NCBI GenBank assembly: GCA_017308255.1
Contig: JAFKFN010000007.1
Coordinates: 62,001 to 126,000 of the forward strand
Reading direction: 5' to 3'
Origin: Altererythrobacter sp.
GTDB taxonomy: Bacteria > Pseudomonadota > Alphaproteobacteria > Sphingomonadales > Sphingomonadaceae
DNA: 64,000 nucleotides
Shown: piece after piece, positions 63,935-64,000 of the stretch
How the letters are laid out: each line of letters opens with the position of its first letter
How positions within the stretch are numbered: the first letter of the stretch is position 1
Notes under the pieces: generated by a model
Told to the model about the DNA's origin: nothing
Seen by the model: the letters and a program-made list of their open reading frames with translations, nothing else
The model's database searches: none
Made by a program: the position numbers and the translations under genes

Positions 63935-64000
63935 TCGTCACCCCCGCGAAAGCGGGGGCCTTGGCGCGCTGAGCGCCGCCCGCGCTTCTTCGCTCGCCGG
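63935..64000. repeat. Family B palindrome (copy 3), cut by the window edge
   Basis: CGTCACCCCCGCGAAAGCGG, then GGGCCTTGGCGCG, matches the left arm of family B and contains its own CCCCCGCGAAAGCGGGGG hairpin. It lies 28 bp after the serA stop; the right arm would be beyond the window. Confidence 0.6.

Overview
The window is about 64 kb of GC-rich chromosome from an alphaproteobacterium, most likely a member of the Sphingomonadales (Novosphingobium/Sphingomonas-like). Grounds: a PEPxxWA-type CTERM protein, ATP12-type F1 assembly chaperone, TauE/TIGR02186 pair, an NfrB/NfrA-like pair, the ferR-ferB-ferA order known from sphingomonads, alphaproteobacterial extracytoplasmic stress promoters (GGAAC-N17-CGTT) and dense short genes with ATGA/TTGA overlaps. 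No rRNA, tRNA, CRISPR array, prophage or insertion sequence was seen. This assignment is an inference from gene content; no search was run.

Layout. 1-8.9 kb: truncated nhaA; glycosyltransferase plus outer-membrane partner (NfrB/NfrA-like); TauE-type exporter with its TIGR02186 partner; a lone HerA-like ATPase; MATE transporter; queE. 9.4-16 kb: valS (carrying an in-frame palindromic repeat) divergent from a complete Mla-type lipid transport operon (permease, ATPase, MCE protein, lipoprotein). 16-20.5 kb: atp12, a small membrane protein, a HAD phosphatase, an RluA-family enzyme and crcB form a leftward operon, led by a probable fluoride riboswitch; rpsU and a membrane-anchored FKBP run rightward. 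20.7-28.3 kb: DUF4153 protein and gatC-gatA-gatB, with gatB separated from gatA by a lower-GC methyltransferase and an acyltransferase. 28.7-34 kb: two paralogous secreted proteins opposite an ECF sigma factor and its membrane partner; acs. 34-41 kb: hydroxycinnamate (ferulate) catabolism ferR/ferB/ferA, a secreted esterase, a serine beta-lactamase-like hydrolase and glutaryl-CoA dehydrogenase. 41-49.4 kb: a CheY-like regulator, an HHH protein with a 37-aa membrane partner, OmpA-like protein, flippase-gpsA-tsaD operon divergent from hemC-hemD and a mitofilin-like protein. 49.6-57.6 kb: ubiH-type hydroxylase, DsbD, lipoprotein, higBA toxin-antitoxin, uvrB, alpha/beta hydrolase. 57.7-64 kb: Anbu proteasome-like peptidase, a FixJ-like regulator whose receiver has lost every phosphorylation residue, extensin-like lipoprotein, PEP-CTERM protein, serC and serA.

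The most distinctive layer is non-coding. At least five families of short interspersed palindromes occupy gene junctions. One family lies almost only between convergent gene ends, and one copy of another family has been accommodated in frame inside valS. Three candidate general-stress (EcfG) promoters precede rpsU, the degenerate FixJ-like gene and the CheY-like gene. A fluoride aptamer with a competing downstream stem precedes crcB, and hairpins that could mask the ribosome binding site precede the NfrB-like gene and serC.
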